59,932 bases of DNA from Burkholderiales bacterium (GTDB lineage: Bacteria > Pseudomonadota > Gammaproteobacteria > Burkholderiales > SG8-39): contig JAOAEA010000017.1 in NCBI GenBank assembly GCA_026417035.1, positions 1-59,932 on the forward strand. Direction: 5' to 3'. Both the position numbers and the translations under genes were made by a program. Numbering within the stretch: the first letter of the stretch is position 1; each line of letters starts with the position of its first letter. Shown in pieces: positions 14,796-23,276 of the stretch. A model generated the notes under the pieces. The model saw only the letters and a list, made by a program, of their open reading frames with translations, did not search any database and was not told the DNA's origin.

Positions 14796-15614
14796 ATGAA
14801 ACGCGTCCAGCTCGCCGGCTACGCGGCGAAGCACTTCGGCTATGCGGTGACCGGCAAGGTCGCGACCATCACGCTCAACCGTCCCGACCGCAAGAATCCG
14901 CTCACCTTCGAATCATACGGCGAACTGCGGGATCTCTTCCGCGAGATGGCCTACGCCACCGACGTGAAGGCGGTCGTCTTCACCGGCGAGGGCGGCAACT
15001 TCTGCTCCGGCGGCGACGTGCACGAGATCATCGGCCCGCTGGTGAAGATGGAGATGCCCGAGCTCCTCGCGTTCACCCGCATGACCGGGGATCTCGTCAA
15101 GGCGATGCGCGCCTGCCCGCAGCCGATCGTCGCGGCGATCGACGGCGTGTGCACCGGCGCCGGCGCGATGATCGCCTGCGCCTCCGACCTGCGCTTCGGC
15201 ACCGCGCGCAGCAAGCTGGCGTTCCTGTTCGTGCGCGTCGGCCTCGCGGGCGCGGACATGGGCGCGTGCACCCTGCTGCCGCGGCTGATCGGTCTCTCGC
15301 GCGCCGCCGACCTCCTCTACACCGGCCGCGTCGTCGGCGGCGAGGAGGGCGAGCGCTTCGGCTTCTACAACCGGCTGGTCGATCCGGACCGGCTCCTCGC
15401 GGAGGCCACCGCCATGGCGCAGAGCCTCGCCGAGGGCCCGACCTTCGCGCACGCCATGACCAAGACGATGCTCTGGCAGGAGTGGAGCTCCGGGCTCGGC
15501 GAGTGCATCGAGGCCGAGGCGCAGGCGCAGGCGATCTGCATGCAGACGCAGGACTTCGACCGCGCCTACCACGCGTTCGTCGCGAAGCAGAAGCCCGTGT
15601 TCGAGGGCAATTAG
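14796..15614 (+). CDS. Enoyl-CoA hydratase family protein of the aryl-CoA locus type
   Basis: 272-aa crotonase-fold protein. Motifs: [13 protein letters not shown] (oxyanion hole, about 67-79) and [18 protein letters not shown]. The stretches [13 protein letters not shown] and [15 protein letters not shown] at the C-terminus resemble hydratases that accompany 2-aminobenzoyl-CoA or salicylyl-CoA gene sets in betaproteobacteria (recalled, not searched). It has a strong AAGGAGAGGAG site before its ATG. It starts a new transcript divergent from the thioesterase. The reaction it catalyses is not determined by the sequence. Confidence 0.82.
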   Translation: MKRVQLAGYAAKHFGYAVTGKVATITLNRPDRKNPLTFESYGELRDLFREMAYATDVKAVVFTGEGGNFCSGGDVHEIIGPLVKMEMPELLAFTRMTGDLVKAMRACPQPIVAAIDGVCTGAGAMIACASDLRFGTARSKLAFLFVRVGLAGADMGACTLLPRLIGLSRAADLLYTGRVVGGEEGERFGFYNRLVDPDRLLAEATAMAQSLAEGPTFAHAMTKTMLWQEWSSGLGECIEAEAQAQAICMQTQDFDRAYHAFVAKQKPVFEGN

Positions 15615-16127
15615 GCGGTCCGCACGCGCACGCCCCGCGCGCGGCCGGACGAAAGACCTCAACGCCGGGCACGCGGCGGACCGCGGAGCGGGTGCGCTGC
15701 CGTTCCCGGTCCGGGCCCGCGTGTCTCGCGCGGACTTCGACAGCGAAGGGCGCGAAGCCCCGCGAAAGGGAGGAACCGGCCCGTCCCGGGAGCAGCCCTC
15801 GCGGCACCGGCAGTCGTTCCCGAACGAGCGCCGTTTCGCGTCGCTTCGCGGCTCTCGCGCTGTCGCGCTTGCCCGCTTCTCCCGATCGGCGTTCGGCGAA
15901 GGCTGACGCGCCCGGCGCGGACGCGCTATCCTCGCGCCTCGATTCGACAACGAGCGGGAACCGGGAAAGCGCGAAGGGCGCGAAGGCCCGCCCAGGGGCG
16001 AAGCCGCCGCCGCGGTGGCGTTGCCTTCGTGGCGGGCGGAAAAGCTCGGAGAGCACCGGTCCTCTTCAGCGTCACTTCGCGCCCTTCGCGCTTTCGCGGT
16101 TCCCCGCTTTCCCCACCCGGAGCACGC
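15615..16127. repeat. Intergenic island B with two inverted pairs of CGCGAAGG-type repeats
   Basis: 513 bp without a convincing gene. GCGAAGGGCGCGAAG-like units at 15744-15770 are followed by the opposite-sense TCGCTTCGCGGCTCTCGCGC at about 15838-15870. A second unit at 15955-15990 is followed by CTTCGCGCCCTTCGCGCTTT at 16075-16094. Each pair could fold into a long imperfect hairpin. The second pair ends about 20 bp before the next gene. Short ORFs here have repeat-derived composition and no family resemblance. Confidence 0.7.
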
Positions 16128-16820
16128 ATGCACTACGTCATCCCCGCCTGGGACCTCCCCGCGCTCGCCGTCGCCGGCTCGGACGCGCGCTTCCCGGTGC
16201 GGCGCATCTTCTGCGTCGGCCGCAATTACGTCGAGCACCAGAAGGAGATGGGCGGCGACGGCCGCGAGCAGCCGTTCTTCTTCACCAAGAGCGCGCACGA
16301 CATCGTGCCGGGGGGCGGCGAGATCCGCTACCCGCTGAAGACCGAGAACTACCACTGGGAGACCGAGCTGGTGGCGGTGCTCGGCTCGGGCGGCCTGCGC
16401 ATCACGGTCGAGGAGGCGAACGACCACGTGTGGGGCTACGCCGTCGGCCTCGACATGACGCGCCGCGACCTGCAGCAGTGGGGCAAGGACCACGGTCGTC
16501 CGTGGAGCTTCGGCAAGGACTTCGACCAGGCGGCGCCGATCGGACCGGTGACGCCGGCGGCGAGAATCGGCCACCCGGCGAAGGGCCGCATCTGGCTCGA
16601 GGTGAACGGCGAGACCCGGCAGGACGCCGACATCGCCATGATGATCTGGTCGATCCCCGAGCAGATCGCGTTCCTCTCGCAGTACTACACGCTCGCCGCC
16701 GGCGACATCATCATGACCGGCACCCCGGCGGGCGTCGGCAAGGCGAAGCCCGGCGACCGCCTGGTCGCGGGCATCGACGGGCTCGGGACGCTCGAGGCGA
16801 AGATCCTGCCGCCGCTTTGA
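16128..16820 (+). CDS. Fumarylacetoacetate hydrolase family protein (fumarylpyruvate hydrolase-like)
   Basis: 230-aa member of the FAH fold, the length of short fumarylpyruvate hydrolases. Visible landmarks: RRIFCVGRNYVEHQKEMG, FFFTKSAHDIVPGG, the metal-ligand region HWETELVAVLG with two Glu, GYAVGLDMTRRDLQ with an Asp ligand, and the terminal DIIMTGTPAGVG. Fumarylpyruvate hydrolase (NagK type) ends the gentisate pathway, splitting fumarylpyruvate into fumarate and pyruvate. This links the hydratase upstream to an aerobic gentisate-like route, but no gentisate dioxygenase or maleylpyruvate isomerase is in the window. The ATG lies just after a repeat island. Confidence 0.85.
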   Translation: MHYVIPAWDLPALAVAGSDARFPVRRIFCVGRNYVEHQKEMGGDGREQPFFFTKSAHDIVPGGGEIRYPLKTENYHWETELVAVLGSGGLRITVEEANDHVWGYAVGLDMTRRDLQQWGKDHGRPWSFGKDFDQAAPIGPVTPAARIGHPAKGRIWLEVNGETRQDADIAMMIWSIPEQIAFLSQYYTLAAGDIIMTGTPAGVGKAKPGDRLVAGIDGLGTLEAKILPPL

Positions 16821-16840
16821 GGCGCTCCGGCAACGGCGCC

Positions 16841-17035
16841 AACACAGAGGACGCAGGGGAACGCGGAGAGAACGCCCCGTCGACGCGCGCGGCCGGCGCG
16901 TCGTGCATCCGGCGCGCACCGGGATCCCCTTCGAGCGGGCAACTGGAGGCGGCGCCTCCGCAGCCCTCCGCGCGCTCTGCGTCCCCCGCGTTGAAGGCCT
17001 TGCTGCCGCGCGCTCCGCGTCCTCTGCGTTGCAGC
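16841..17035. repeat. Degenerate inverted repeat island C (GACGCAGAGG type)
   Basis: The left arm at 16841-16870 (AACACAGAGGACGCAGGGGA) is matched by opposite-sense units at 16955-16996 and again at 17009-17035 (GTCCTCTGCGTTGCAGCG). The island fills the gap between two convergent genes (FAH protein and aldehyde dehydrogenase). It is the same repeat type as island A. Confidence 0.65.
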
Positions 17036-17057
17036 GCTTTCCGCCGGCCGTCGCCGC

Positions 17058-18572
17058 TTAGAACGGGTAAGGCGTCGCCCGGTCCTGGATCGTCACCCAC
17101 TGCCACTGGGTGAACTCTTCCCAGTTGGCGAGCCCCCCGTGGCGCCCGCCGTTGCCGGAGGCGCCGCGGCCACCGAAGGGCACCCACGGCTCGTCGCCGA
17201 CCGTCTGGTCGTTGACGTGCACGATGCCGGTGCGCAGACGGTTGGCGAAGCGCATCGCCCGCTCGAGCGACTGGGTGATGACGCCGACCGAGAGGCCGTA
17301 CTCGGTCGCGTTGTTGAGCGCGATCGCCTCGTCGTCGCTCGCGAAGCTCACCACCGACGCGACCGGTCCGAACACCTCCTCGTCGAACGCGCGCATCCCG
17401 GGGCGCACCTGGTCGAGCACCGTCGGGCGGTAGAAGAGGTTCTCGTAGGTGCCGCCGGCGCGGACGATCGCGCCCGCGGCGACCGTCTCCTTCACGATCG
17501 CGTCCACCCGCTCGAGCTGGCGGCGGTTGATGATCGGCCCGATCGCGACGTGCTCCTTCGCCGGATCGCCCACCGGCAGGTGCTTCGCCTTCTCCGCGAG
17601 GCGCTCGACGAGCTCGCCCGCCACCTTGCGGTGCGCGATCACCTTGCCGGTCGCCATGCAGATCTGGCCCTGGTGCAGATACGCGCCCCACGCGACATTC
17701 GAGGCGGCGATGTCGAGGTCGGCATCGTCGAGGACGATCGTCGAGTTCTTGCCGCCGAGCTCCAGCGTGACCTTCTTCAGGTGCCTGCCCGCGAGCTCGC
17801 CGACGCGCCGGCCGGTGGCGCTCGAGCCGGTGAACGAGATCATCGCCACGTCCGGATCGGCGATCAGCGCTTCGCCGGCGTCGGCTTCGCCCGGCAGCAC
17901 GTGCAGGCAGTCGGCGGGCAGCCCCGCCGCCTCGAGCACCCAGGCGAGGAAGAAGCCGCCGGTCACGGGCGTCTGCGGGTCGGGCTTGAGCACCACCGTG
18001 TTGCCGAGCGCGAGCGCCGGCGCGACGGCGCGGATCGAGAGGATCAGCGGGAAATTGAAGGGCGAGATCACGCCGACCACGCCGTGCGGCACGCGCCGCG
18101 CGAAGCTCATGCGCTTCGCGCTCCCGGGGAGCACCACGCCGCCCGGCTGGGTCGCGAGGCCCGCGGCTTCGTTCAGCACCTTCACCGCGAAGCCGAGCTC
18201 GACGTCGGCCTTGGGCGGCACGCAGCCGGTCTCGCGCACGATCCACGGCCGCATCGCGTCCATGTTCGCCTCGAGGATGCGCGCCGCCTTGCGGAGGATC
18301 GCGCCGCGCTCCTCGCCCGGCGTGTCGGCCCATGCGGCCTGCGCGGCGGCGGCGGCGCGCGCGGCGGCGCGCACGTCCTCGGGCGAGGCGCGCCCGGTGA
18401 CGGTGAGCACCTTGCCGGTCGCCGGCTCGATCACCTCGCGCACGCCGCCCTTCGCGGCGCGCCAGCCGCCGGAGAAGATGCGCTCGCTCCAGACGTTGTC
18501 CGAAGCGAACCGGCCCGCCGCCGGCTCCGGCCGGTCGGTGACGAGCTTCACTGCCGTCGTTTCCTTGCTCAT
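17058..18572 (-). CDS. Aromatic aldehyde dehydrogenase (benzaldehyde dehydrogenase-like)
   Basis: 504-aa NAD(P)-dependent aldehyde dehydrogenase. Motifs: ISPFNFPLILSIRAVAPALA (cofactor region), SFTGSSATGRRVGE, LELGGKNSTIVLDDADLD with the catalytic Glu, and HQGQICM with the catalytic Cys. The segment GNTVVLKPDPQTPVTGG is of the XylC/vanillin dehydrogenase type, so an aromatic aldehyde is likely. The ATG at 18570-18572 is preceded by a GGAGGA site. The open frame continues upstream without a stop through the whole livF gene, so a fused 753-aa product is possible (see findings). It closes a binding-protein transporter operon, which suggests the transporter brings in an aromatic compound. Confidence 0.88.
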   Translation of the reverse strand: MSKETTAVKLVTDRPEPAAGRFASDNVWSERIFSGGWRAAKGGVREVIEPATGKVLTVTGRASPEDVRAAARAAAAAQAAWADTPGEERGAILRKAARILEANMDAMRPWIVRETGCVPPKADVELGFAVKVLNEAAGLATQPGGVVLPGSAKRMSFARRVPHGVVGVISPFNFPLILSIRAVAPALALGNTVVLKPDPQTPVTGGFFLAWVLEAAGLPADCLHVLPGEADAGEALIADPDVAMISFTGSSATGRRVGELAGRHLKKVTLELGGKNSTIVLDDADLDIAASNVAWGAYLHQGQICMATGKVIAHRKVAGELVERLAEKAKHLPVGDPAKEHVAIGPIINRRQLERVDAIVKETVAAGAIVRAGGTYENLFYRPTVLDQVRPGMRAFDEEVFGPVASVVSFASDDEAIALNNATEYGLSVGVITQSLERAMRFANRLRTGIVHVNDQTVGDEPWVPFGGRGASGNGGRHGGLANWEEFTQWQWVTIQDRATPYPF

Positions 18573-19319
18573 GACGCTTCCTCCGTGGTGTTTCGCCGGG
18601 ATGCCCGGCGCTGCCGCGCCGAGGTAGGCGTCCCGGATCTGGTCCGACTCCAGCACCGCGCGCGCGCTGCCCGCGAGCGCGACGCGCCCGCGCTCCAGCA
18701 CGTAGGCGTCCTCGGCGATCGCGAGCGCCTTGGCGACGTTCTGTTCCACGAGCAGCACCGTGACGCCCCGGTCGCAGATCCGCCGCACCATCGCGAGCAG
18801 CTCCTCGACCATCTTCGGCGCGAGGCCGAGCGAGGGCTCGTCGAGCACGAGCAGCCGCGGGCGGCTCATCAGCGCGCGCCCGATGGCGAGCATCTGCTGC
18901 TCGCCGCCGCTCATCGTGCCGGCGAGCTGCGTGCGCCGCTCGGCGAGCTTCGGGAAGGCCGCGTACACCTCCTCGATGCGCGCCGCGCGCTCGCCCTTCG
19001 CGGCGAGGTAGCCGCCGAGCTCGAGGTTCTCCGCGACCGTCATCAGCGGGAAGAGCTGGCGACCTTCGGGCACGTGGGCGATGCCGCGCTTCACCGCGGC
19101 CACCGGCGAGGCGGGCGGCAGTGCCTGCCCGTCGAACACGACCTCGCCCGAGCGCGCGATGAGCCCGGTGATCGCCTTGAGCAGCGTCGTCTTGCCGGCG
19201 CCGTTCGGTCCGACGAGCGCGGTGAGCCGGCCCGCGCGGACGTCGAGGTCGAGCCCCTCGAGCACCCGGATCGGCCCATAGCCGGCGGCGAGCGCGCGCA
19301 CCGCGAGCGCCGCGCTCAT
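18573..19319 (-). CDS. livF: Branched-chain type ABC transporter ATP-binding protein LivF (no stop before next gene)
   Basis: ABC ATPase of about 240 aa with Walker A GPNGAGKT, signature MSGGEQQMLAIGRAL, Walker B LLVLDEPSLGLAPK and the switch His region LLVEQNV. The normal LivF C-terminus is reached at RDAYLGAA, but no stop follows: the frame runs on through PGIPAKHHGGSV directly into the Met of the aldehyde dehydrogenase. The end given here is therefore the last base before that ATG, not a stop codon. The start ATG overlaps the livG stop (ATGA). Family members in such operons transport amino acids, amides or aromatic acids. Confidence 0.85.
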
Positions 19320-20053
19320 ATGACCGCCTCCCCGAGATAGGCCTCGACGACGTCCCGGTCGGCGGCGACCGCGCCGGGGGTGCCGTCGGCGAGCTTGCGG
19401 CCCTGGTGCAGCACCACGACGCGCTCGACGAAGCGCATGAGGACACGCACCGCGTGCTCGATCCAGACCACCGCGATGCCGAGCTCGTCGCGCACGCGGC
19501 GGATCAGGGCCGCGGTGGACTCGACCTCGGCCTCGGTGAGGCCGGCGGCGACCTCGTCGAGCAGCAGCACCCGCGGGCGCGCCCCGAGCGCCATGCCGAT
19601 CTCGAGCAGGCGCTGCCGCGCGGGCGTGAGCTCGCCGGCGGGCACGCCCGCAGCGGCGCCGATGCCGAGGAAGTCGAGGATCGAGCGCGCGTCGGCGAAC
19701 GCGTCCCGCCCGGCCGGCCGGCCGCGCCCCGCGAACTCGAGGCCGAAGCGCACATTCGCTTCGGCCGTCATGTCGCGGAAGACCCGCGGTGTCTGGAAGG
19801 TGCGCGCGACGCCGTGGCGCGCGAACACGTGGGCGGGCCGCCCGGTGAGGTCGTCGCCGGCCACCACGAGCCGCCCGGAGGTCGGGCGCACGACGCCCGA
19901 GAGCGCATGGAAGAAGGTCGTCTTGCCCGCGCCGTTGGGCCCGATGATGCCGAGCAGCTCGCCGCGCGCGACCTCGAGCGAAACGTGGTCCACCGCCACG
20001 AGCCCGCCGAAGCGCACGGTGACGTCGGTGGCGGCGACGACGGTCTCAGCCAC
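19316..20053 (-). CDS. livG: Branched-chain type ABC transporter ATP-binding protein LivG
   Basis: 245-aa ABC ATPase. Walker A is GPNGAGKTTFFHAL and Walker B is VLLLDEVAAGL followed by WIEHAVRVLM, the usual LivG ending. The signature motif, normally LSYGQQ or LSGGQ, reads LTPARQRLLEIGMAL here, so the Ser-Gly-Gly part is lost. Since LivF in the same operon has an intact signature, the pair may have one strong and one weak ATP site; that is inference. It overlaps livM by eight bases and livF by four. Confidence 0.85.
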   Translation of the reverse strand: MAETVVAATDVTVRFGGLVAVDHVSLEVARGELLGIIGPNGAGKTTFFHALSGVVRPTSGRLVVAGDDLTGRPAHVFARHGVARTFQTPRVFRDMTAEANVRFGLEFAGRGRPAGRDAFADARSILDFLGIGAAAGVPAGELTPARQRLLEIGMALGARPRVLLLDEVAAGLTEAEVESTAALIRRVRDELGIAVVWIEHAVRVLMRFVERVVVLHQGRKLADGTPGAVAADRDVVEAYLGEAVI

Positions 20054-20984
20054 GGGCGTCTCCCGCGGCGCGGCGCGCGAGCCACGCGCGCACCGCCGGC
20101 GCGAGCGAGGCGAGCCCGCCCGGCAGGTACAGCACGAGCGCGATCAGGAGCGCGCCGAGCAGCATCAGGAAGAGGTAGGGGAACTGCAGCCGCAGAAACT
20201 CGGTGAGCAGACTGAAGACGACCGAGGCCGCGAGCGGTCCGGCGATCGTCGCCGCGCCCCCGACCATCGAGATGAGCACCGTCTGGAAGCCGATGAACGG
20301 GTTGAACACCGAGTTCGGCTCGATGTAGGTCCAGCGCACCGCCATCGCCGCGCCGAGCGCGCCGGCGAAGAACGCCGAGAGGGCGAAGCCGGCCACCTTG
20401 GTGCGGCGAGCGCCCACGCCGAGCGTCTCGGCACGCGCCTCGTCGGAGCCGATGCCGGCGAGCGCGAGGCCGAAGCGGCTCGCGCGCACCGCGAGCGCCG
20501 TGACGACGGCGGCGGCCGAGACCGCGAGTACCGTGAGGAACACCGCGGTCGAGCCGGGCACGTCGACGATCACCCGGCCGACGGTGTGCGCGTAGGTCTT
20601 CTCGAAGTAAGTGATCGCGTGGCGCACCAGCTCCCCGAGGCCGAACGTGATGACCGCGAAGTACGCCCCGCGCAGGTGCAGCACCGCTGCGCCGAACAGC
20701 GCGGCGAATGCGGCTGCGACGAGGCCCCCGGTGGGCACGAGCAGCGCATACGGCAGCGTGCCGAGCCCCCAGGCCGTCACGTAGGCGCCGATGCCGAAGA
20801 ACGCCGCGGTGGCGAGCGAGAGGTAGTTGGTGACGCCGGAGAACATCGACCAGCTCACCGTGAGCCCGGCGTACATCACGCAGGTGAGCGCGAGCGACAG
20901 CGCGAAGTCCGACGTGAGCCACGGCAGGGTCGCGACGGCGGCGGCGGCGGCCAGGGTCGCGGCGATGGCGCGGCGCGGGCTCAT
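20046..20984 (-). CDS. livM: Branched-chain type ABC transporter permease LivM
   Basis: 312-aa inner-membrane permease with about eight to ten hydrophobic segments. The family segment around SLATAAFFGIGAYVTAWGL and the later GGAATIAGPLAASVVFSLL loop are in place, with a basic tail at the C-terminus. The start ATG overlaps the livH stop (ATGA). It forms the channel with LivH. Confidence 0.88.
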   Translation of the reverse strand: MSPRRAIAATLAAAAAVATLPWLTSDFALSLALTCVMYAGLTVSWSMFSGVTNYLSLATAAFFGIGAYVTAWGLGTLPYALLVPTGGLVAAAFAALFGAAVLHLRGAYFAVITFGLGELVRHAITYFEKTYAHTVGRVIVDVPGSTAVFLTVLAVSAAAVVTALAVRASRFGLALAGIGSDEARAETLGVGARRTKVAGFALSAFFAGALGAAMAVRWTYIEPNSVFNPFIGFQTVLISMVGGAATIAGPLAASVVFSLLTEFLRLQFPYLFLMLLGALLIALVLYLPGGLASLAPAVRAWLARRAAGDARG

Positions 20985-21850
20985 CGCGCGAAGAGGCCCC
21001 GGGGCCGGGCGAGCAGGACGCCGATGAAGACGCCGTAGGAAAGCAGCATCTTCAGCGACGGGTTGGTGAAGTGCATGCCGAAGGCTTCCACGAGCCCGAG
21101 CAGCAGGCCGCCGGCGAGGCAGCCGATGGCGCTGCCCAGCCCGCCGAGCGTGATCACGATCAGGGCCGTCACGGTGTAGGGCTCGCCCATCGACGGCGAG
21201 ACCTCGTAGACCATCGACAGCAGCGCCCCGGCCACGCCCGCGAGCGCGAGGCCCGCGCCGAACACGACCGGGTGCAGCGTGGCGGTGTCCACGCCGACGA
21301 GCTGCGCGCCGGTCGGCGACTGCATCATCGCGCGCACCGCCTTGCCGACGAGCGTGAAGCGCAGCACGGCGAGCAGCGCCAGGCTCGCCGCGACCGCGAA
21401 GGCGAACACCACGAGCCGGTTCTCGGTGAAGCGCGCGCCACCGAGCTCGACCGGCTCGGCGAGGAAAGAGTAGCCGCGCAGGTCGGCGCCCCAGGCGAGG
21501 TAGGCCGCGTTCTGCACCAGGAACATGAGGCCGAAGCCGACGAGCAGGCTCCTCGCTTCGAACACCTCGACGCTCGGCGCGCCGGCGGCGAGCGGCCGGA
21601 AGCAGACGGCGTACACGGCGAGACCGGCGAGGAACAGCAGCGCCGCGACGGCGGGCAGGAACACGAGCGGGTTCACCCCGAGCACGGTGTACGCGAGCCA
21701 GGTCGCGTAGGCGCCGAGCATCAGGAACTCGCCGTGCGAGATGTTCATGATGCGCATCAGCCCGTACTGCAGGTTGAGGCCGAGCGCGACCACGGCGTAG
21801 ATGCCGCCGGTGATCAGGCCCGAAGCGGCGAGCTCGAACCAGAAGGACAT
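20981..21850 (-). CDS. livH: Branched-chain type ABC transporter permease LivH
   Basis: 289-aa inner-membrane permease. The N-terminal half shows GLITGGIYAVVALGLNLQ and MNISHGEFLMLGAYATWLA, the LivH signature; the C-terminal half has VTALIVITLGGLGSAIG. An in-frame ATG seven codons upstream is possible, but the ATG at 21848-21850 (MSFWFELAAS) fits the family better. A 70-bp gap separates it from the binding-protein gene upstream. Confidence 0.88.
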   Translation of the reverse strand: MSFWFELAASGLITGGIYAVVALGLNLQYGLMRIMNISHGEFLMLGAYATWLAYTVLGVNPLVFLPAVAALLFLAGLAVYAVCFRPLAAGAPSVEVFEARSLLVGFGLMFLVQNAAYLAWGADLRGYSFLAEPVELGGARFTENRLVVFAFAVAASLALLAVLRFTLVGKAVRAMMQSPTGAQLVGVDTATLHPVVFGAGLALAGVAGALLSMVYEVSPSMGEPYTVTALIVITLGGLGSAIGCLAGGLLLGLVEAFGMHFTNPSLKMLLSYGVFIGVLLARPRGLFAR

Positions 21851-21920
21851 CGTGCGTGGCCGGGCCAACAAGGCGACGGCCCCGCGGGGGCCGCCGCGGG
21901 GCCGTCGCGATCCTGCGCGG

Positions 21921-23105
21921 CTACTTCCAGGGCTGCTTCGGGAACAGCGCCGGGCCGGTGGCGCGGTCCGGCGGCCACACCACCTCGAACTCGCCGCCCG
22001 ACCACTGGCTCACCACGCCGGGCGTCGACACGTTCTCGCCGTTCTTGAAGCGGATCTTGCCGATGATGGTGTCGAACTCGTTCGCAGCGATGTAGTCGCG
22101 CAGCGCCTTGCGGTCGAGCCCGACCTTCGCCACCGCCTGCTCGAGGATCTGCAGGCCGGCCCACGCGTGGGCGCTCGCCCAGCGGTCGGGCTCCTTGTTC
22201 CAGCGCTTCACGTGCGCGTCGAAGTACGCCTTCGCCGCCGGGCCCGACTTCGGGTTCCACGTGCCGAGCCCCATGACGCCCTCGGCGGTCGGGCCGAACT
22301 TGTCGCGGAACACCGGGAACGCGGTGCCCACCGCGGTGTAGAAGACCTTCGGGTTGAAGCCGATCGCCTTCGACTGGCCGGTGATCAGGAACGTGTCGGG
22401 CGGGTACGAGAGCGCGACGAACGCGTCCGGGTTCTTCGCCTTGATGTCGTTCAGCACCGGCTGCAGGTCCTTCACGCCGAGCGGATAGCTCTTCTTCTCG
22501 ACGATCTTGATGCCGCGGGCGTTGAGCGAGCGCTCGAGGGCGCCCGCCTGCTCGAGACCGAAGAGCTCGTCCACGTAGATGAAGGCCACCGTCTTCACGC
22601 TGCGCGCCGTGAGGTACTCCGCGAGCGCGTTCATCATCGTGTCCGGCTGCTGCAGGAGCGCGAAGAAGTACGGGTTCTTGAGCTCCAGCAGCTTGCGCCC
22701 GGTCGCGGTCGGGGCGAGCAGCGGATAGCCGTACTTCTGCACCAGCGGCAGGATCGCGAAGTTCGCGCCGGTGCCCCACGGCGGCAGGATGAGGTCCACC
22801 TTGTCGGTGCCCATCAGCTTCTCGTAGCTCCTCACCACCGTCTCGGTCTCGCTGCGGTCGTCCAGCGCGACGAGCTCGACCTTGCGCTTGGTGCCCTTCA
22901 CGTTGAGGCCGCCGGCGGCGTTCACCTGCTCGGCCCACAGGATGTAGTTGGGCTCCTGCGTCACCTGCGCGCCCGCGGCCCAGGGCCCGGTGCGGGCGAT
23001 GGCATAGCCGATCTTCACCGGCTCCTGCGCGAACGCGGCGGTCGCGCCCGCGGCCGCGAGGACCGCGGCCGCCGCCGCGCGGGCGAGGCTCGTCATGGTC
23101 TTCAT
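21921..23105 (-). CDS. Branched-chain type ABC transporter substrate-binding protein
   Basis: 394-aa periplasmic binding protein of the LivK family with a clear signal peptide (MKTMTSLARAAAAAVLAAAG, cleavage near AAFAQEP). Mature sequence begins VKIGYAIARTGPWAAGAQ and contains WAEQVNAAGGLNV and PPWGTGANFAILPLVQKYGYP. It is the first gene of the livHMGF-aldehyde dehydrogenase operon and has AGGAGGAG upstream of its ATG. The ligand is unknown; the downstream aromatic aldehyde dehydrogenase hints at an aromatic or related acid rather than an amino acid. It is divergent from a GntR-type regulator. Confidence 0.88.
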   Translation of the reverse strand: MKTMTSLARAAAAAVLAAAGATAAFAQEPVKIGYAIARTGPWAAGAQVTQEPNYILWAEQVNAAGGLNVKGTKRKVELVALDDRSETETVVRSYEKLMGTDKVDLILPPWGTGANFAILPLVQKYGYPLLAPTATGRKLLELKNPYFFALLQQPDTMMNALAEYLTARSVKTVAFIYVDELFGLEQAGALERSLNARGIKIVEKKSYPLGVKDLQPVLNDIKAKNPDAFVALSYPPDTFLITGQSKAIGFNPKVFYTAVGTAFPVFRDKFGPTAEGVMGLGTWNPKSGPAAKAYFDAHVKRWNKEPDRWASAHAWAGLQILEQAVAKVGLDRKALRDYIAANEFDTIIGKIRFKNGENVSTPGVVSQWSGGEFEVVWPPDRATGPALFPKQPWK

Positions 23106-23208
23106 CGTGTCTCCTCCTTGGTGTGGATCGCTCGCCCGATCGCGCCGGCGGCGCGTCTCGACCCCGGCGCGCCCGCGGGCTGGCGACGGCTCGCGGCCGA
23201 GCCTAACG

Positions 23209-23259
23209 AAGAATCGATTTTCCTGTCAACGTCGAAAAAATTGTCCGGCACCGATTCTT
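23209..23259. promoter_or_regulatory. Inverted repeat in the livK-gntR divergent region (possible operator)
   Basis: The arms AAGAATCG (23209-23216) and CGATTCTT (23252-23259) are exact complements 35 nt apart. The segment between is AT-rich against a GC-rich background. The right arm falls between the -35 and -10 elements of the candidate gntR promoter, so a protein bound here could repress the regulator gene and control the transporter operon. Confidence 0.4.
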
Positions 23260-23269
23260 TGGCTAGACT
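23241..23269 (+). promoter_or_regulatory. Candidate promoter of the GntR gene (leaderless)
   Basis: TTGTCC (23241-23246) and TAGACT (23264-23269) are separated by 17 nt and each match the sigma-70 consensus at four of six positions. Transcription would start at about 23276-23277, that is, on the GTG start codon itself, and no ribosome site precedes that GTG. Confidence 0.45.
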
Positions 23270-23276
23270 CGCGGGC

